DNA from: Paralithodes platypus
Taxonomy: Eukaryota > Arthropoda > Malacostraca > Decapoda > Lithodidae
Assembly: GCA_032716605.1 (NCBI GenBank)
Contig: JAVRFV010002319.1
Location: 214,859 to 278,858 of the forward strand
Direction of reading: 5' to 3'
Length of the DNA: 64,000 bases
Shown: positions 1 to 10,915 of the stretch, piece after piece
How positions within the stretch are numbered: position 1 is the first letter of the stretch
Layout: the number at the start of each line of letters is the position of its first letter
The notes under the pieces: model-generated
The model's input: only the letters and a program-made list of their open reading frames with translations
The model's database searches: none
Told to the model about the DNA's origin: nothing
Made by a program: the position numbers and the translations under genes

Positions 1-195
1 AACTCTCTCCCAGAATCAGTCTTTCCCTCTTCCTATGACTTAAATTGCTTCAAACTCCGTGTGTCCAGGCATTTTGGCTCGAACGTCCCTTGATTTTGGC
101 CATCACTCTTTCAACTATGGGGGAGGCACTCGCTATAGGCAGTTCTGCCTTTTGCCTCCCTCAATCACATAGAAAAAAAATAAAAATAAAAAAAA
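1..195. other. Unassigned low-complexity flank
   Basis: No gene or recognisable repeat boundary is visible. The last 30 bases are A-rich and run into a family A fragment. Confidence 0.4.
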
Positions 196-309
196 TGGAT
201 GGGGGTAAACGTCTTAAAACAGTTGGCTGAATGGGACCGAATGGATACAAGCCAGGGAAAGAGAGAAAAGGAGAGAAAGATAAAACAAAAACCGGTGACC
301 CCCTTCAAT
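196..309 (+). mobile_element. Family A foldback element, right-arm fragment (A0)
   Basis: The segment matches the right arm of the complete family A copies at 25133-25517 and 52457-52842: the motif GGGGGTAAACGTCTTAAAAC, then the GAATGG...ATACAAGCCAG block, then a purine-rich stretch ending GGTGACCCCCTT. The left arm and hairpin core are absent. The 105-bp array begins a few tens of bases beyond its terminus. Confidence 0.8.
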
Positions 310-321
310 TCCAACCGACCA

Positions 322-1093
322 ATATACTTCAACCTACCAATCACTCCATGTATCCATCAACACAAGCAACCAACCAACGTACCCACCTTGTTTTGTTTAA
401 CCAACCAATATACTTACTCTCCCCTATAACCTACCAAGTTACCAATCACTCCATGTATCCATCAACACAAGCAACCAACCAACGTACCCACCTTGTTTTG
501 TTTAACCAACCAATATACTTACTCTCCCCTATAACCTACCAAGTTACCAATCACTCCATGTATCCATCAACACAAGCAACCAACCAACGTACCCACCTTG
601 TTTTGTTTAACCAACCAATATACTTACTCTCCCCTATAACCTACCAAGTTACCAATCACTCCATGTATCCATCAACACAAGCAACCAACCAACGTACCCA
701 CCTTGTTTTGTTTAACCAACCAATATACTTACTCTCCCCTATAACCTACCAAGTTACCAATCACTCCATGTATCCATCAACACAAGCAACCAACCAACGT
801 ACCCACCTTGTTTTGTTTAACCAACCAATATACTTACTCTCCCCTATAACCTACCAAGTTACCAATCACTCCATGTATCCATCAACACAAGCAACCAACC
901 AACGTACCCACCTTGTTTTGTTTAACCAACCAATATACTTACTCTCCCCTATAACCTACCAAGTTACCAATCACTCCATGTATCCATCAACACAAGCAAC
1001 CAACCAACGTACCCACCTTGTTTTGTTTAACCAACCAATATACTTACTCTCCCCTATAACCTACCAAGTTACCAATCACTCCATGTATCCATC
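322..1093. repeat. 105-bp tandem array, about 7 copies
   Basis: The marker TCACTCCATG recurs at 341, 446, 551, 656, 761, 866, 971 and 1076, exactly 105 bp apart, and units are virtually identical. Because 105 is a multiple of three and one frame has no stop, the array forms a long open frame (231-1466) with a 35-residue repeat. There is no other sign of coding. Confidence 0.97.
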
Positions 1094-1460
1094 AACAAAC
1101 CAACCTTCATACCAAGCAACCAACCACCTCATCTACCAACCAACCAACTATCATTCCAAGCAACCAACCACCTCATCTACCAATCAACCAACCAACTTAA
1201 TACCCTACAACCAACCAACCATCATTTCAAGCAACCATTTCATCTACCAATCAACCAACCAACCATCTTTTCTACATACCAACCCACCCCCAACCAAGCT
1301 ACCAAACTTCCTAACCCTTTATCTCCCTGCCTGCCTACCTGTGAGTTTCTTCCTACACCATCCTGCCTTACTTATTTGGTGCCCCAGCCTGCCTCCCTCA
1401 CATACCCCTGGCTGCCTAAACTTATTCCCCCCCCCCCCCCCTCTCTTGAGACACACCGCC
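1094..1460. repeat. Degenerate (AACC)n/(CCAA)n tract and pyrimidine-rich tail
   Basis: Irregular ACCAACCA motifs decay from the preceding array into a C/T-rich stretch ending in a C run at about 1427-1441. No gene is seen. Confidence 0.8.
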
Positions 1461-1471
1461 TGTTAGCCATA

Positions 1472-1797
1472 TTAACCCCTTCAATACCGGTGCTAGCCTT
1501 TTAACTTGATTCTGGCTACTACTAGACGCTTGTATTAACCCTCTGAAGCTCTGACGCGTTTTAGAAGTTTATTTTGGCTATCTTTAGACGATTTTATGCA
1601 GCTTAGGAAGTATTTGTGGGTATTAAAAGGGTAAATACTATCTCAATCAACCCTTTGTCTTCCATATACCGCTGCTAATCTGAATAACATCGTCTAATAG
1701 TAGCCAGAAACAGTACAGAAACGCGTATTGGAGCTTGAAAGGGTTAAGTTTAGAAAGAGCCTCCAGCATTTACCAGGCTTAAAACTATCTCACTTAA
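1472..1797 (-). mobile_element. Family F short TTAA element, split by a family C insertion (F1)
   Basis: TTAA lies at 1472-1475 and 1794-1797. The left part (CCCCTTCAATACCGG...) and right part (GGCTTAAAACTATCTCACTTAAC) match the uninterrupted copy at 9642-9758. The internal 205 bp between TTAAs at 1535 and 1744 is a family C element. Confidence 0.75.
1535..1747 (+). mobile_element. Family C TTAA element (C1), inserted in F1
   Basis: TTAA flanks both sides (1535-1538, 1744-1747). The ends are imperfect inverted repeats: CCCTCTGAAGCTCTGACGCG at the left against CGCGTATTGGAGCTTGAAAGGG at the right, read as reverse complement. Two more copies lie at 9038-9221 and 29348-29555. The size, TTAA duplication and lack of ORF fit a piggyBac-type MITE. 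Its interior (TTATGCAGCTTAGGAAG) is shared with family F, so C and F are related. Confidence 0.8.
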
Positions 1798-2007
1798 CCC
1801 CTCCACTTGCTCAATTCTAGGTGTATAAGATTCCCCCCACTGTAGTAACTATATCTGCCTTCTGAATTCAAGTTTTTAAAGATTTCAGTCAAGTTACGTA
1901 CGGTACATAATTACCGGTGTCTGTCTTCGGAATTCCAGCTTTGTACGATTCCACCCAGCTATTTTTGTCTGTCTTCAGTTCGCTTGGCGACACTAATGCA
2001 CAACAAT

Positions 2008-2266
<259 letters not shown>

Positions 2267-2382
2267 TACCAAGATTACATTTGCCAAGTATTACATGCCG
2301 GAAAAATCTCAAGTAAGAATTCGCCTTGAGAGAGATCAGCTGTATATTTGGCTAATATACTATTTTCTCTCGCCCTTTGCAG

Positions 2383-2448
2383 CAAACAGACTCGGGGGGA
2401 GCAGCTCTCACCAAGGCCGCTGACGAACGACTGAACCTCCACATTAAG
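2383..2448 (+). CDS. Candidate internal host-gene exon, 66 nt
   Basis: A pyrimidine-rich stretch ends in CTCGCCCTTTGCAG at 2382, a strong 3' splice site. After 66 bases comes AAG followed by GTAAGGT at 2449, a strong 5' splice site. The enclosed sequence is 22 codons, phase 0, with no stop in that frame, giving a small hydrophilic peptide that starts QTDSGGAALT and ends with LNLHIK. Its base composition is more balanced than its surroundings. The parent gene is not recognised and no neighbouring exon was found, so if real its partners lie outside the window or are equally short. A chance pairing of splice-like sites is the alternative. Confidence 0.4.
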
Positions 2449-2629
2449 GTAAGGTATCCTCCATCTGTCTCACATAGCCTACTGGTTTTGTTATCATAGA
2501 GGCTGTCTGTCCACCAGTATCTTTATTCCTGTTAATTTATTCGTTTGTCTGTAAACTGTATTTTTAATTTTTTCTATGTGGATGAGGGAGACAAAAGGTT
2601 AAAGCTGCCTGTGACAAGTGCCTGTTTTA

Positions 2630-3180
2630 GTGTCTGTTTGTCTTTACCTGTTTGTATAATTTATTTGTCTTCCTGTTTATGCATTTGTTTGTGTTTGTGA
2701 TTGCATTTCCTGTTTGCTTGTATTTTTTAATGTTCTTCCTGTTCGTGTATTTGTTTGTCTGTATGTCTGTGTGTTTGTCTTTACCTGTTTGCTTGTATTA
2801 TTTAGTTCTTCCTGTTCGTGTATTTGTTTGTCTGTATGTCTGTGTGTTTGTCTTTACCTGTTTGCTTGTATTATTTAGTTGTCTTCCTGTTCGTGTATTT
2901 GTTTGTCTGTATGTCTGTGTGTTTGTCTTTACCTGTTTGCTTGTATTATTTAGTTGTCTTCCTGTTCGTGTATTTGTTTGTCTGTATGCTTGTCTTTGTT
3001 ATTTGTCTTCCTGTTCATGTATTTGTTTGTCTGTATGCCTGTTTATAAGTCTGTTTGTCTATACTAGTTTGCTTTCTGTTATTTATTTGTCTTCCTGTTT
3101 ATTCATTTGTTTGTCTGTATGTCTAATTGTCTTTACTTGTTTGCTTGTATTATTTATTTGACCATTTACTTGTACTTGTT
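2630..3180. repeat. Degenerate 73-75-bp minisatellite (GTTT/TCTG-rich)
   Basis: GTTCGTGTATTTG recurs at 2741, 2814, 2889 and 2964 within a TTTGTCTG-rich background. Long open frames here are low complexity (Phe/Leu/Cys/Val) and not genes. Confidence 0.9.
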
Positions 3181-3257
3181 TGCCTCATGCCCCTATTGTT
3201 TATAATACCCAGACCACCAATATACTCTTACCCCCCCCCCCCCCCCTTGAAAGACAG

Positions 3258-3630
3258 CAGCTGTTTTACCTTGTACCTTTCTGTCTCGCCTCCAGTCTGT
3301 CTCATATACTGGTTTGACGGTTAGTGGGATGATCTGTTCCTGTCTGTCCTTTATTATTATAATTACTATACTATGTTTATACAACTGTCTCTTTCTACCT
3401 TTTCCTTAATTGGTTTGCTTGTAGGCCTGTCTGTGTCTGTCTGTACCAGTTTGCGTGTCTGTCTGTCTGGCTAGTGTTAGTCTAATTATTTGATTGCCTG
3501 TACCTGCCTGTCTCTAAGACTATATCAGCTGTTTTACCTTGTTTATATACCTTTATGTCTTGCCCTCCGTCTGTCTCTTCTACTGGTTTTACAGGTAGTG
3601 GGATGGTCTGCTTCTGTCTGTCTGTCCGAA
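3258..3630. repeat. Direct duplication of about 100 bp
   Basis: CAGCTGTTTTACCTTGT followed by CCGTCTGTCTC-like sequence and TACTGGTTT...GGTTAGTGGGATG occurs near 3258-3360 and again near 3520-3630 with moderate divergence. A further internal duplication (GCGAGGCCGTCTCTGT-type) lies at about 3680-3760. No gene is seen. Confidence 0.7.
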
Positions 3631-3775
3631 CGTCTACAGTATATTTAATACCGGTACTTACATTTAACCTTCTTGGCCAGACTGTGCTACCAGCCAAATG
3701 GTACGCGGCCGTCTCTGTGTGCTTGTCAAATGGTGCGAGGCCGTCTCTGTTTGCTTGTATGTAGTTAAATGCTTG

Positions 3776-3777
<2 letters not shown>

Positions 3778-3840
<63 letters not shown>
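3778..3840. repeat. (TA)n microsatellite
   Basis: Uninterrupted TA dinucleotides. Confidence 0.98.
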
Positions 3841-3843
<3 letters not shown>

Positions 3844-3929
3844 TTGATTCATTTAATCTCTTTGCCTGTTTGTGTTTACCTCTGATTGTCTGGGTATTTA
3901 TTGTTTTGGTTAACGTAATATGCATATAC

Positions 3930-4115
3930 TTAAGCCGGTATCACACGAGCACTTTTCAGCCTAACTTTTATTTTCAACAATGGTCTGATCGCTTATAAGG
4001 TATACTTATATATAAAATGATGCCACCTAAATTCATCTATCTTCAGTCTAACTTCCGATATCATAGCAGAGGGTCCCAGAAATGTTGTCAGGAGAAAGTT
4101 GTTTGAATTGAGTGC
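3930..4115 (+). mobile_element. Family E TTAA element, right end lost (E1)
   Basis: Begins TTAA-GCCGGTATCACACGAG and shares CCTAAATTCATCTATC and CCAGAAATGTTG with the copy at 16961-17161. The expected right terminus (TCGTGTGATACC...) is missing. Confidence 0.7.
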
Positions 4116-4185
4116 TTACCTGTCTCTGTCGCTCTCCATTTTGTTTACTAGTATCTGTTTACTTGTACCGGTACCTATTTACTTG

Positions 4186-4853
4186 TACAGTCGCGCTAAT
4201 AAGTGATGTCTCGGCACCAAGTATGTTTTGATCAATAATTGGTATCAGCAATACAGTATATAAGCTATATCTGTGTGTAACTAACTTCAAACTTTGTGCT
4301 TATTGACCAGTTTGTTTTGATCAATAATTGGTATCAGCAATACAGTATATAAGCTATATCTGTGTGTAACTAACTTCAAACTTTGTGCTTATTGACCAGT
4401 TTGTTTTGATCAATAATTGGTATCAGCAATACAGTATATAAGCTATATCTGTGTGTAACTAACTTCAAACTTTGTGCTTATTGACCAGTTTGTTTTGATC
4501 AATAATGGTATCAGCAATACAGTATATAAGCTATATCTGTGTGTAACTAACTTCAAACTTTGTGCTTATTGACCAGTTTGTTTTGATCAATAATTGGTAT
4601 CAGCAATACAGTATATAAGCTATATCTGTGTGTAACTAACTTCAAACTTTGTGCTTATTGACCAGTTTGTTTTGATCAATAATTGGTATCAGCAATACAG
4701 TATATAAGCTATATCTGTGTGTAACTAACTTCAAACTTTGTGCTTATTGACCAGTTTGTTTTGATCAATAATTGGTATCAGCAATACAGTATATAAGCTA
4801 TATCTGTGTGTAACTAACTTCAAACTTTGTGCTTATTGACCAGTTTGTTTTGA
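4186..4853 (+). repeat. Family D left end expanded into an 89-bp tandem array, 7 copies (D0)
   Basis: The segment opens with the Tc1/mariner-like terminus TACAGTCGCGCTAATAAGTG and continues with family D sequence (CTCGGCACCAAGTATGTTTTGATCA, read in pieces). GTTTTGATC then recurs at 4225, 4314, 4403, 4492, 4580, 4669, 4758 and 4847, an 89-bp period with one 88-bp unit. The array starts inside the element and the right terminus is lost. Confidence 0.93.
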
Positions 4854-5167
4854 TTACTCGTCTTCCTCAAAATGACATTGCCATTTCATGAATTTTGTCT
4901 TCAGTCTGTCTATGGCTAATCTGTCTGTTTAGCCACCGACCTAGCTCTCAACCTGTTAATCAATCTCCGTGCTCCCTATCTCGCATGACTGTCTAATGCT
5001 CTGCCTGTCAGTTAGTATCAGTCACCCTGTCTACTGATCTGACTGGCTTTCCTCAATGTGTACAGTCAGTCCACACACACGGTCACACACACACACAGAC
5101 ATACGGTCACAGACACAGACACACACACACATCAGAGCCCTAGTGACAAATGGGCGGTACAGTATAT
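4854..5167. other. No gene; (CA)n tract near 5072-5132
   Basis: Unique-looking sequence with CTGTCTG motifs and a short imperfect (CA)n stretch. Nothing else is recognised. Confidence 0.5.
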
Positions 5168-5398
5168 TTAACCTTTGGTGAGTTTGTACATGAAAGCATA
5201 TTTAAGAACGTATTTAAGAAAATCCTTCACCGCATCGTTGAGAAGACGCCCAAAACGTGCTGCTCCCACTTGGTTCAGATGAACTCCATCGTCCGAAAAC
5301 AAATAGTCATCGTAGTAGAAATTGTCCCAGGTGTCGACGAATCCCACGTTTTCCTTCCTGCAGAGGTTTGCTAGACAACGATTTGTGCTGGTGGCTAT

Positions 5399-5783
<385 letters not shown>

Positions 5784-5804
5784 CCGCAACACTCACACCC
5801 AGTA

Positions 5805-6112
5805 TTAAGGGAGCCCACCTCGCTTTTTTTCTCTTTTTCTCCCTCTTTCTCTGGATTGTATCCATTCGGCCCCATTCAGCCTACTGTTTAAGACGTTTAC
5901 CCCCATCCAGGTGTCAATATTTTCCTGGCGAGCGGTAGCGAGCCAGCATAATTATTTATTTTGTTTTGACCGCAAGCTAAATTTGTACATTTTTCGATAG
6001 AAAAATGTTTTCTCCATACAATGCTGGCTCGCTATCGCTCGCCAGGAAAAAATGGACACCTGGATGGGAATAAACGTCTTAAAACAGTTGGCTGAATGGA
6101 TACAAGCTAAAC
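5805..6112 (+). mobile_element. Family A foldback element (A1), right tip truncated
   Basis: Begins TTAAGGGAGCCCACCTC at 5805. The left arm (ATCCATTCGGCCCCATTCAG, TTTAAGACGTTTACCCCCAT) and right arm are inverted repeats around the stem ACATTTTTC...GAAAAATGT near 5988-6009. The TCGCTATCGCTCGCCAGG block lies at about 6031. The right purine-rich terminus is missing. No coding capacity. Confidence 0.9.
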
Positions 6113-6227
6113 AAACGCCCGGACAAACACAAACAAACAGACGTACCCGATAAAACAAGCAGGCCCAGTCAGGCGAGGAACCCGCACCTCGATATAATAT
6201 CTTCCCGCACAAGCACTCATATTAATA

Positions 6228-6285
6228 ATCGGTCTGTCTGTCTGTCTGTCGGTCTGTCTGTCTGTCTGTCTGTCTGTATGTACGA
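6228..6285. repeat. (GTCT)n microsatellite
   Basis: Tetranucleotide GTCT repeats abutting the family D element. Confidence 0.95.
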
Positions 6286-6290
6286 TCGCG

Positions 6291-6488
6291 CTAATAAGTC
6301 ACGTCCCAGCTGGCATTACGTTTGGATTGTTCTGTGCTGTATTAATGCCTGTCAGATGTTGAATAGGGTGGGTAAGTGTAGCACATGTTTGTATATTTCA
6401 CTCGATATGAAGAAATGAAGCTTAGATATTGCTGAAACGAAGTATTGATCAAAACACTTGGTGCCGAGACATCACTTATTAGCACTCA
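6291..6488 (-). mobile_element. Family D Tc1/mariner-like MITE (D1)
   Basis: Ends are TACGATCGCGCTAATAAGTC and its near complement ...CACTTATTAGCACTCA. The interior matches D2 (10916-11130) in the opposite orientation, including GGGTGGGTAAGTGTAG and TTGGTGCCGAGAC. About 198 bp with no ORF. Confidence 0.85.
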
Positions 6489-6717
6489 GGAATATACGCC
6501 ATTGCTGGGGGAGGCTAACACGAGACAGAGCCTGCACAGAGACAACATTTAAAGTTTCTTATTCTCAGGGTCTGGGACCACTTTCGCGTTCTCTCGCCCC
6601 TTTCTCTGTCTCGTCGAGTAGGAGAATTATACAAGGGGAGGAGGATTTTATCTGAATAATAATAGTAGTAAAATAATAACTAAATAAAATACTAATGTTA
6701 ACCCGTCCGTCCGTTAT
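6489..6717. other. Unassigned unique sequence
   Basis: No coding or repeat signal recognised, apart from AATAATA-rich sequence at the right. Confidence 0.4.
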
Positions 6718-6985
6718 AATAATAAGAACATAAGAACATAAGAAAATGGGAGTCTGCAGAAAGCCGATTGGCCTAAGCAAGGCAGATCCCTGTCCCACAC
6801 AACCCCAATTACAAAGCTCAATTATAGGCTCAACACTCTAATACCCTGAGGATCATCTTACCAAAACGGTTAGAGATTAACGCAGGATTATGGGGGTCTG
6901 CAGAGCGCTGATTGGCCCAACCCTGCTGATCCCCCTTCACACCCAACCCTTCTCGTCCATATGCTTATCCAATTTTATCTTAACC
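6718..6985. repeat. Dispersed repeat with AAGAACATAAGAACATAAG head, two diverged modules
   Basis: AAGAACATAAGAACATAAG is followed by GGGAGTCTGCAGAAAGCCGATTGG-type sequence, and a second module repeats GGGGGTCTGCAGAGCGCTGATTGG. From memory, this kind of AACATAAGAACATAAG / CTGCAG..GATTGGCC repeat is common in crustacean genomes next to retroelement RTs. It lies upstream of the RT fragment at 7140. I could not confirm the family. Confidence 0.5.
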
Positions 6986-7139
6986 CGTTGAGCCCCGGCT
7001 AGTTATAATATTTTGTTCACCCCAGTCCCAAGCCATTTTCACTTATTTTTTTTGTTTGCTAAAATGGAAGACAAGGATGAGAAATGAAAAAAAAAAAAAA
7101 AAATCACCTCTGACATTTTTTTTTTTTTTGGGGGGGGGG

Positions 7140-7982
<843 letters not shown>

Positions 7983-8103
7983 GTAAGGATGCAGGTGGTG
8001 GTAGTGATATTGACACTGTTGATGGTGGTCGATACATAAGTTTATAAGCAAGACTTTCGGTTCATAGTGACGCCATTCTTCCTTGGTGTGTGTGTAGGTG
8101 TGG

Positions 8104-8202
8104 GTACAAAGGAGTACAAAGGAAATCAAGCAACAACAGGTCTAGTGACCCTTCTAGGCTGCTTGTCCTCCAAAACACTGAGGATCAAGTGTCCAAACAG
8201 TG
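8104..8202 (-). mobile_element. Family H retroelement 3'-end fragment (H1)
   Basis: Matches 43722-43830 and 60930-61038 in reverse orientation (CACTGTTTGGACACTTGATC; TTTTGGAGGACAAGC). On the minus strand it ends TTTGTACTCCTTTGTACyC-like and then a simple repeat, as a LINE or SINE 3' end would. Confidence 0.8.
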
Positions 8203-8325
8203 TGGGTGTGGGTGTGGGTGTGGGTGTGTGTGTGGGTGTATGTGTAGGTGTGCGTGTAGGTGTGAGTGTGGTTGTGTGTGTGTATGTGCGTGTGTGTGTG
8301 AATGTGTGTGTATGTGTGTGTTCGT
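8203..8325. repeat. Imperfect (GT)n
   Basis: GTGGGTGT and GTGTAT variants of a GT repeat. Confidence 0.95.
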
Positions 8326-8344
8326 TTCGATTAATGTATTCAGC

Positions 8345-8444
8345 TTTGATACCTTGAAATACCGGAACTTCCTAAGCTACATAAAATTGACTAATGGTAA
8401 CCAGAAAAGTATGTTCAAAGTGGCATCGGTACTGAAGGGGTTAA
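8345..8444 (-). mobile_element. Family F TTAA element (F2)
   Basis: Right end GGTACTGAAGGGGTTAA (TTAA 8441-8444) matches F4 and F1. The interior AACTTCCTAAGCTACATAAA matches the F/C core. The left end is degenerate. Confidence 0.7.
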
Positions 8445-8448
8445 TATG

Positions 8449-8586
<138 letters not shown>

Positions 8587-8635
8587 GTGAAGGTAAAACT
8601 GTCTGCCATAAATTAGCAACACTTGTCATAGCAAT

Positions 8636-8984
8636 ATAAAGGGGTAGTGGTTATATTTTGGTCGATTTTGTCCTTTATATATTATCATTTCAGTTTCCTT
8701 CTTAGACCTCTATCGAGCTTAAAACAAACTCCTCAAGATAAATTTATACATTTTTCGGTAGAAAAATGTCCCGGCCTTCTCCCAGAATTACAGGATTGCT
8801 ATCGCTTGCCAGGAAACAATCGACACCTCAATGACACGAAAGGTCTTGATAACACAAAAATGGGGCGAAAGTTCTAAAAAATCGCCAAAGTAATGGAACG
8901 AACGTCTTACAATCTGAAAACAAATGGGGCTAAGCATGAGAGAGACGGGGGTCCAGAAAAAAATAAAAAATAAATCCCCTTTAA
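8636..8984 (-). mobile_element. Family B foldback element (B1)
   Basis: Has the B block order: AGACCTC..CGAGCTTAAAA, ACATTTTTCGGTAGAAAAATG hairpin, GCTATCGCTTGCCAGG, GACACCTCAATG, then three degenerate modules of the type GTCTT...AATGGGGC. TTAA lies at 8981-8984. The CCGG hairpin is decayed to CCCGGCC. Confidence 0.85.
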
Positions 8985-9037
8985 CACCCAACTTGTTTTC
9001 CAGTCTATAAATAACCAAACAATTTGTTTGTTTACAT

Positions 9038-9221
9038 TTAACCCTTTGAAGCTCTCATTAGACGATTTTATGCAGCTTGGGAAGTATCTGTGGGTATTGA
9101 AAGGGTAAATACTATCTCAATCAACCCTCTGACTTCCATATACCGTTACTAATCTGAATAAAATCGTATAATAGTAGCCAGAAACAGCACAGAAACGCGT
9201 ATTGGAGCTTGAAAGGGTTAA
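9038..9221 (+). mobile_element. Family C TTAA element, internally deleted near its left end (C2)
   Basis: TTAA at 9038-9041 and 9218-9221. It shares GACGATTTTATGCAGCTTGG and CGCGTATTGGAGCTTGAAAG with C1, but about 30 bp after the left terminus is missing. Confidence 0.88.
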
Positions 9222-9261
9222 TTGTACCGCTTTTTTTCTTTCTAGATACACCTTCTGTGCT

Positions 9262-9428
9262 TTAAGGGGAGATGGTTGGTTTTTCTGTCCCCCCCCCCCC
9301 ATGCTTAGCCCCATTAGATTTGAGATTTAAAGACGTTCGGCCCAGTAGTTTGTCGATTTTAAGACCTATCGCTCGCCTAAACATTAGGGAGAAGGGGGTC
9401 CCCAAAAAACCGGGCTGCCTCCCCTTAA
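9262..9428 (+). mobile_element. Family B element with deleted core (B2)
   Basis: TTAA at 9262-9265 and 9425-9428. It retains TTTAAAGACGTTCGGCCC and CGATTTTAAGACCT, then jumps via ATCGCTCGCC to a right terminus CCCCAAAAAACCGGG...CCCCTTAA. A 167-bp deletion derivative. Confidence 0.75.
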
Positions 9429-9641
9429 GAGAGGCAGGAAGGCAAGACAACAAATATTGGTTTAGTTCCTTCCATGACCTAAATTTTTGTGTCGGTCTCT
9501 TGGGCCTGCTGACTTCGTTTACCCAACAACATTTCTTAGCCAACATTTACACGCCCACGCCGCCCAGACAACATTTACACGCCCACGCCGCCCAGACAAC
9601 GTTTAAGGGGAAGTATTATTTGTATTCTGTATTCTGAACGT
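9429..9641. other. Unassigned, with a 30-bp direct duplication
   Basis: ACATTTACACGCCCACGCCG...AGACAAC occurs twice in tandem at about 9543-9600. No gene. Confidence 0.5.
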
Positions 9642-9758
9642 TTAACCCCTTCTGTACCGGCGACGTCCTTCTCACTTTATTCCAGTTACTATTAAGCGAT
9701 TACATTCAGTTTCAAAAAGGCCTTCAGCAATTCCCAGGCCTCGAACTATCTCACTTAA
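9642..9758 (-). mobile_element. Family F TTAA element, complete (F3)
   Basis: TTAA at 9642-9645 and 9755-9758. Left terminus CCCCTTCTGTACCGGCGACG; right CGAACTATCTCACTTAA. At 117 bp it is the uninterrupted reference for F1 and shares its right TTAA with B3. Confidence 0.8.
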
Positions 9759-10079
9759 CGGGAGGTATTTAGTTTGTTCCATAGACCTCCATAAAGCTTA
9801 AAATTACACCCCCTTGAGTCCCTTTCAAGATATATTTGTACATTTTTCGGTAGAAAAATTTCCGGCCGAAGGCCGGTTCCTCTTAAATTACAGGCTCGCT
9901 ATCGCTCGCCAGGATAAAATTGACACCTGAATGGTACGAAAGGTCTTAATATGGGGTGAAATTTCTTAAAATCGCTAAACTAATGGGGCAAACGTTTTAT
10001 AATATCAAAAGCAATGGGGCTAAACATGAGGGAGAAAGGGGTCAAGAAAAAAATCCCTTAAGTGGAGATCTCCCCTTAA
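9755..10079 (-). mobile_element. Family B foldback element (B3)
   Basis: TTAA at both ends (9755-9758, 10076-10079), GGAGGTATTTAGTTTG left terminus, the hairpins ACATTTTTC..GAAAAAT and CCGGCCGAAGGCCGG, GGCTCGCTATCGCTCGCCAGG, then repeated ATGGGGC-GTCTTA modules and AGATCTCCCCTTAA at the right. Confidence 0.92.
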
Positions 10080-10177
10080 CCCTTTTACCAACCACAGATC
10101 CTTTTTAAACTGTAATAAATCCTCTTAATATAGCTAAAATATAATTACAAAGACGTCGACGGTACAGAAGGGGTTAA
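10076..10177 (+). mobile_element. Family F TTAA element (F4)
   Basis: TTAA at 10076-10079 and 10174-10177. Left CCCTTTTACCAACCACAGATCC, right GACGGTACAGAAGGGGTTAA. It shares a TTAA with B3 on one side and B4 on the other. Confidence 0.8.
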
Positions 10178-10526
10178 AGGGAAGTATTCTTTGTATTCTG
10201 TATTTTGAACCCCCTTCTCCTTCATGTTCAGCCCCATTATTTGGCAAATGTTAAGACCTTCGCCCATTTTGTTGTCAGTAATAAGAATGGTTGTGTCATG
10301 TTGGTGTCAATCTTTGCCTGGCGAGCGATAGCAAACCTTTAATAAAGGAGAGATCGGCCGTCGGCCGGGTCATTATTCTAACGAAATATATACAAATTTA
10401 ACTCGAAGGGTGATCTTCGGTACGGTATGTTTTTTAAAGGTTTAATAAAGGTCTATGGAGGAAACTGAAAAACAAAATAATAAATAAATACATAAATAGA
10501 CCAATAAATAAAAGCTACCCCCTTAA
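10174..10526 (+). mobile_element. Family B foldback element, opposite orientation to B3 (B4)
   Basis: TTAA at 10174-10177 and 10523-10526. It has CCTGGCGAGCGATAGC, the hairpin CGGCCGTCGGCCG, a decayed version of the second hairpin, and AAAGCTACCCCCTTAA at the right end. Confidence 0.85.
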
Positions 10527-10615
10527 GCGGGGTTAGGTCAGCATACGTGGGGTTAGGTCAGGCTGACTTAGGTTACACAGAATCAGGTTAGGCCTAGACG
10601 GGTTAAGCTTCAGTA
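10527..10615. repeat. GGTTAGG-rich segment
   Basis: Scattered GGGGTTAGGTCAG and CAGGTTAGGCC motifs resemble a decayed TTAGG-type repeat. The match is too irregular for an interstitial telomere call. Confidence 0.35.
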
Positions 10616-10619
10616 AAAT

Positions 10620-10784
10620 AGAAATATCTCTCTTTCTCTCTATCTGTCTATCTATCTATCTATCTATCTAATTTCTTCTCTCTGTCTGTCTCTCTCTCTC
10701 TCTCTCTCCTTCCCCCACCCTCACCTCTTCTCTCTCTAATGCAAACTGGTATAAAAGCTACATTTACTCTTATTTAGCGCCGGG

Positions 10785-10875
<91 letters not shown>
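10620..10875. repeat. (CT)n/(TCTA)n tract and (GA)n microsatellite
   Basis: A CT-rich tract with TATC repeats (10625-10740), a short unique spacer, and about 88 bp of (GA)n (10788-10875). Confidence 0.95.
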
Positions 10876-10878
<3 letters not shown>

Positions 10879-10915
10879 CTTACTTCATCCTAACCTAACT
10901 AATATTTCCCTATAG

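Noticed and set aside
231..1466. 411-codon open frame with a 35-residue repeat
   Set aside because: The 105-bp period keeps one frame open by arithmetic. The peptide lacks domain features and runs across an unrelated element end and simple repeats.
2652..3161. Membrane-protein-like frame (Phe/Leu/Cys/Val-rich)
   Set aside because: It is a translation of a TTTGTCTG minisatellite. Apparent hydrophobicity is compositional.
10527..10615. Interstitial telomere (TTAGG)n
   Set aside because: Only a few GGTTAGG motifs are present without a regular 5-bp period.
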